A program made the translations under genes and the position numbers. Positions 48,473-50,931 of a stretch of 50,931 nt of DNA are shown in pieces; position 1 is the stretch's first letter; each line of letters opens with the position of its first letter. The stretch comes from an uncultured Bacilli bacterium. Its GTDB lineage: Bacteria > Bacillota_I > Bacilli_A > RF39 > UBA660. The notes beneath the pieces are model-generated. The model was not told the origin of the DNA, did not search any database, and was given only the letters and a program-made list of their open reading frames with translations. The DNA lies in the NCBI GenBank assembly GCA_910577075.1, contig CAJTKV010000006.1, positions 1 through 50,931 of the forward strand, written 5' to 3'.

Positions 48473-49639
48473 TTGATTGCCAATAATCGTAAAATGAATG
48501 ATTTAAAAAATGCTATACTTGAACTATTAGAAAAAGAAAGATATATAAGTGATATGCTTTCGGGTTTTGTCGAAGGAGGCTTTATCGTTGGCGAAGAAAA
48601 AATAAAGGAATTTATAAAAATAGCTAATTATCCGCAATTAAATGAGATGATTATTCGATTAAGTAAAGAAGAAATAATGGACAATGCCTATCTAAGAGAT
48701 ATCAAGATTCCTAAAACGGAAATAGGAAATATTGAATTGGGAAGAAAGCGCTTTATACCAGCACATACGCTTACTGCCTATGGTGAAAAAATTAGAAATC
48801 TTGATACATTTGAACCGATAAATAGTTTCTTTATCTGCGATAGTCCACTCAGATTTCCGGGGGTTTCAGAAATGGGCGAAAGTATTAGTTGGATGACTGT
48901 TGAGCCGATAGAAATACAAAGTTTTCAAAAATTTATCGATGAAGCAAAAGGAAATGTCTGTCTATGTGGGTGTGGATTGGGATATGTCGCTTATATGCTT
49001 TCTTTAAAAGAAAGTGTTGAAAGTATTACAATAGTCGAGTTAAACCCAAATGTCATAGATATATTTGAAAGTGTAATTTTGCCACAGTTTAAAAATAGAG
49101 AAAAGGTAAAAGTTGTCCAATCAGATGCCATAGAATATTTAGAGGATAATGATTTAAATCAATTTGATCAAATCAATGTCGATATTTGGCGCGATACTTT
49201 AGATATGCTTCCAATATATTTACAATGTTTAGCTATCGAAAGTGCCTATCCTAATGTTGAGTTTTCCTACTGGTTAGAGCCAACATTAAAAGATGTTCTT
49301 CGCAAAAATATACTTGAACACTTTTCGGGATACGATACTCCTCGTAGACAATGTGAAAGTTTTATGCGTCGTATTGCTTTGGATATATTGGATAATACAG
49401 ATATAAACTCAAAAAAGGATTTGCAGGACTTACTTAAATTAGATGATATGCGTGATGTCCTTTATCATTGGTATATTACTCATCCTCAATTGTTCGCTGA
49501 ATACCAAAAGGTTACAGATGAGGAAAATAGGAATATGTTAAATTTCTTAAACGCCTTTAATAGGCGTCGAGCAAACAAAAAAGATCAAGAAAAGAAATTG
49601 AATTATCCCTTTGAGATGCCCGATTTTTTAAATAAGTAA
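48473..49639 (+). CDS. Methyltransferase-like protein (spermidine-synthase-type Rossmann fold), unknown role
   Basis: 388 residues from a TTG at 48473, with AAAGGGGTG well placed before it. The longer frame from 48413 crosses the promoter. The N-terminal ~130 residues are helical. A class I SAM-binding core follows: VCLCGCGLGYVAYMLS near 162-177, ITIVELNPNVIDIF with the acidic loop, and VVQSDAIEYL. The C-terminal ~150 are helical. The motif I and II pattern recalls spermidine synthases, but the catalytic region is not clearly conserved. It could be a methyltransferase or a SAM-binding regulator. Confidence 0.72.
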   Translation: MIANNRKMNDLKNAILELLEKERYISDMLSGFVEGGFIVGEEKIKEFIKIANYPQLNEMIIRLSKEEIMDNAYLRDIKIPKTEIGNIELGRKRFIPAHTLTAYGEKIRNLDTFEPINSFFICDSPLRFPGVSEMGESISWMTVEPIEIQSFQKFIDEAKGNVCLCGCGLGYVAYMLSLKESVESITIVELNPNVIDIFESVILPQFKNREKVKVVQSDAIEYLEDNDLNQFDQINVDIWRDTLDMLPIYLQCLAIESAYPNVEFSYWLEPTLKDVLRKNILEHFSGYDTPRRQCESFMRRIALDILDNTDINSKKDLQDLLKLDDMRDVLYHWYITHPQLFAEYQKVTDEENRNMLNFLNAFNRRRANKKDQEKKLNYPFEMPDFLNK

Positions 49640-49658
49640 AATATTTACTTATTTTTTT
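49630..49658 (+). terminator. Terminator of the methyltransferase-like gene
   Basis: Perfect 11-bp stem (49630-49640 with 49644-49654), 3-base loop, then T residues. It overlaps the stop codon. Confidence 0.87.
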
Positions 49659-49680
49659 ATTGTCTACAAAACTTTTCTTA

Positions 49681-49689
49681 TGCTATAAT
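49681..49689 (+). promoter_or_regulatory. Extended -10 promoter of the 49712 gene
   Basis: TG-C-TATAAT, with TTGTCT at 49660-49665 as a possible -35 (18-base spacer). Confidence 0.65.
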
Positions 49690-49711
49690 GATGATACAAG
49701 GAGTAGATGAT

Positions 49712-50251
49712 ATGAATTATAGTTTTGATACATTAAAGACTCTGTATGATAAATACACCATTGAAAAAGACAGCGAAAGTGGACAAACTGTTATTGTAGA
49801 TCGTAAGACTCGCGAGTTATGGAAATTCGAAGGATTGTTTGCCGATAGTGTTATGTTTGCACATACGTGGGTATATGCAACACAGTATAATCCTCTTCAA
49901 AATTCTAGTGGAACTAATGAAAAAGATCTTAGTGATGATGAGTATGGAAGGGCCTTTAGTGATTCTTCCCGAGAGGTGTATAATGCTATTATGGAAGTGC
50001 TTGTAACTCATTTGCAGGAAAGAGATAAGATGCTAGGGTGTTCAGCATTGATAAAAGAAGTAAATAAAACTGTTAAGAATCCGGTTTCTGAGGATATTAT
50101 TAAAGGACTTTATGCTAAAAAGGGAAGACATGCCTTTTTGCTATGTTGGAGTCTTAGAGTTGCGGGAATTAATATAGAAGAATTTCTAGAAAGACAGCAA
50201 GAAAGTAAAGAAGAAAAGGAATCGAAACGCGAACATGCACTAGCTGCTTAA
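49712..50251 (+). CDS. Unknown soluble protein
   Basis: 179 residues from ATG 49712, preceded by AAGGAG. The in-frame ATG 49688 overlaps the -10 box and cannot be the start. The protein has an N-terminal half with strands (QTVIVDRKTRELWKFEGL), a helical second half and a charged Glu/Lys C-terminal tail. No membrane segment or motif is seen, and no family is recognised. It is monocistronic, with its own promoter and terminator. Confidence 0.75.
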   Translation: MNYSFDTLKTLYDKYTIEKDSESGQTVIVDRKTRELWKFEGLFADSVMFAHTWVYATQYNPLQNSSGTNEKDLSDDEYGRAFSDSSREVYNAIMEVLVTHLQERDKMLGCSALIKEVNKTVKNPVSEDIIKGLYAKKGRHAFLLCWSLRVAGINIEEFLERQQESKEEKESKREHALAA

Positions 50252-50262
50252 AAAGATAAAGT

Positions 50263-50297
50263 AAAGGAATCATATGAAATTTATGATTCTTTTTGTT
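50263..50297 (+). terminator. Terminator of the 49712 gene
   Basis: 12-bp stem (50263-50274 with 50282-50293, one G-U), 7-base loop, T-rich tail. Confidence 0.75.
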
Positions 50298-50313
50298 TTT
50301 TTTAAAATAATTA

Positions 50314-50342
50314 TTGACAAGTGTAATATATACGCATATAAT
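50314..50342 (+). promoter_or_regulatory. Consensus promoter of the final transcript
   Basis: Exact TTGACA (50314-50319), 17-base spacer and exact TATAAT (50337-50342): the only perfect double-consensus promoter in the window. Leader of about 125 bases. Confidence 0.9.
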
Positions 50343-50389
50343 GTAATTGTAAGATAAGTGTATGTAAGACACAAAAGAAAGGATGAGCA

Positions 50390-50446
50390 ATGTTAGTTAA
50401 ATATTATATCTATGAATTTTCACGGTTTATGGCAATTGATGATTAA
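50390..50446 (+). CDS. Small leader ORF of 18 codons, Tyr/Phe-rich
   Basis: ATG at 50390 follows AAAGGATGAG. The peptide starts MLVKYYIYEF and has three Tyr and two Phe, ending at TAA 50444. It lies between the consensus promoter and the histidine phosphatase gene. No terminator follows, so if regulatory it would act by translational coupling or not as an attenuator. It may simply be a small protein. Confidence 0.45.
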   Translation: MLVKYYIYEFSRFMAIDD

Positions 50447-50472
50447 AAAAATAATGAATAATAGGAGGGCAT

Positions 50473-50931
50473 ATGATTTATTTTTTAAGACATGGATTAG
50501 ACGATGAGAGATATATAGGAGGATGGAGTGAGATTGATTTAACAGATGAAGGAGTAGAACAAGTAAGAAAGACTATTGAAAAGATGAACAGTTTGGGAAT
50601 TATTCCTAAAAGGATTATTTCCTCAGGTGTAGAGAGAAGTGATACAACAGCTAGTATTCTTGGACAATATTATGATTTGGGTTTTGAAAGAGATTATCGC
50701 TTTCGCGAGCAAAATAAAGGGGAATTAAATGGGATGTTAAAAAGTGATGCTGATGTTTTATTTCCGGAATATAAAGAGGTTGATATAGAGACGAAATATC
50801 CGGGTGGTGAATCATTAATTGATTTGTATGCTCGTGTAAAAGTAATGATTGATGATATAAAAGAATTAGAGGGAGATACTGTTGTTGTTACGCATCGTGG
50901 GATAATCAATATGCTTTATTATATTCTGTAT
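50473..50931 (+). CDS. Histidine phosphatase family (phosphoglycerate-mutase-like) protein, cut by window end
   Basis: 153 residues are visible; the gene continues outside. The RHG motif near the start (MIYFLRHGLDDERY) carries the phospho-His, ERSDTTA (about 56-62) the second Arg, and VVVTHRGI near the end the second catalytic His. This is the PGM/CobC-type phosphatase family, acting on small phosphorylated metabolites. AGGAGGG is the ribosome site. Its leader carries a small ORF and a perfect promoter, so it should be well expressed. Confidence 0.88.
   Translation, partial: MIYFLRHGLDDERYIGGWSEIDLTDEGVEQVRKTIEKMNSLGIIPKRIISSGVERSDTTASILGQYYDLGFERDYRFREQNKGELNGMLKSDADVLFPEYKEVDIETKYPGGESLIDLYARVKVMIDDIKELEGDTVVVTHRGIINMLYYILY

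Noticed and set aside
1..50931. CRISPR arrays, insertion sequences, transposases, phage attachment sites
   Set aside because: I saw no regularly spaced direct repeats, transposase ORFs or terminal inverted repeats in the window.

Overview
The window is a dense, AT-rich stretch with nearly all genes on the plus strand. TGA is used as a stop codon (for example at 3405-3407), so the standard bacterial code applies. The gene content points to a low-GC Bacillota, probably a gut-type Bacilli lineage: infC-rpmI-rplT, strong AGGAGG ribosome sites, a sortase with its substrate, and a CotD-like coat protein. I cannot place it more precisely. Promoters are unusually easy to read. Many have an extended -10 box of the form TGnTATAAT, and intrinsic terminators are short AT-rich hairpins with U-runs.

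Layout. 1-2466: a partial gene, two membrane proteins, an HD hydrolase and tRNA-Arg(CCU). 2659-7222: a four-gene operon (dTMP-kinase-like P-loop protein, phospholipase C/P1-nuclease-like protein, an unknown His-rich protein and a ThyX homologue without its catalytic motif) behind a promoter that carries a clear palindrome. It is followed by an NrtR-like regulator and a Ham1 pyrophosphatase. 7226-9637: a dead cupin gene and a large gene split by a frameshift. 9757-16467: GNAT, YdcF, a WbsX/GH99-like protein, a WG-repeat lipoprotein, a lone minus-strand gene facing an acyltransferase, and two unknowns. 16501-20259: tRNA-Thr(CGU), PepD, a second frameshifted gene and a membrane-anchored protein. 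20274-22267: histidyl-tRNA synthetase behind what looks like a leader-peptide attenuator. 22293-34679: housekeeping and accessory genes: CYTH protein, flavoprotein, ABC exporter, 5' nuclease, DUF2000, methyltransferase, YgjV, hybrid histidine kinase, VOC, P-loop kinase, second Ham1, GNAT, and a TudS-like plus nucleoside phosphorylase pair. 34746-39483: coat-like protein, a giant acidic surface protein with its sortase, small membrane proteins and rpoZ. 39532-46852: Ca2+-type P-ATPase, then an ankyrin/coiled-coil protein coupled to a 1084-residue orphan. 46887-48381: infC-rpmI-rplT with a leader attenuator, an AUA start on infC and an L20 carrying an extra Rho-N-like domain. 48473-50931: methyltransferase-like protein, an unknown, and a histidine phosphatase cut by the window end.

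The best candidates for something undescribed are these. First, the histidine-codon leader peptide and mutually exclusive hairpins ahead of hisS, where a T-box would be expected in this phylum. Second, the operator-controlled operon with a catalytically stripped ThyX. Third, the ankyrin/orphan pair. Fourth, the thioester-domain-like surface protein that has Ser where the reactive Cys should be. Three separate loci show single-base, same-direction frameshifts, so either local gene decay or assembly error must be considered.
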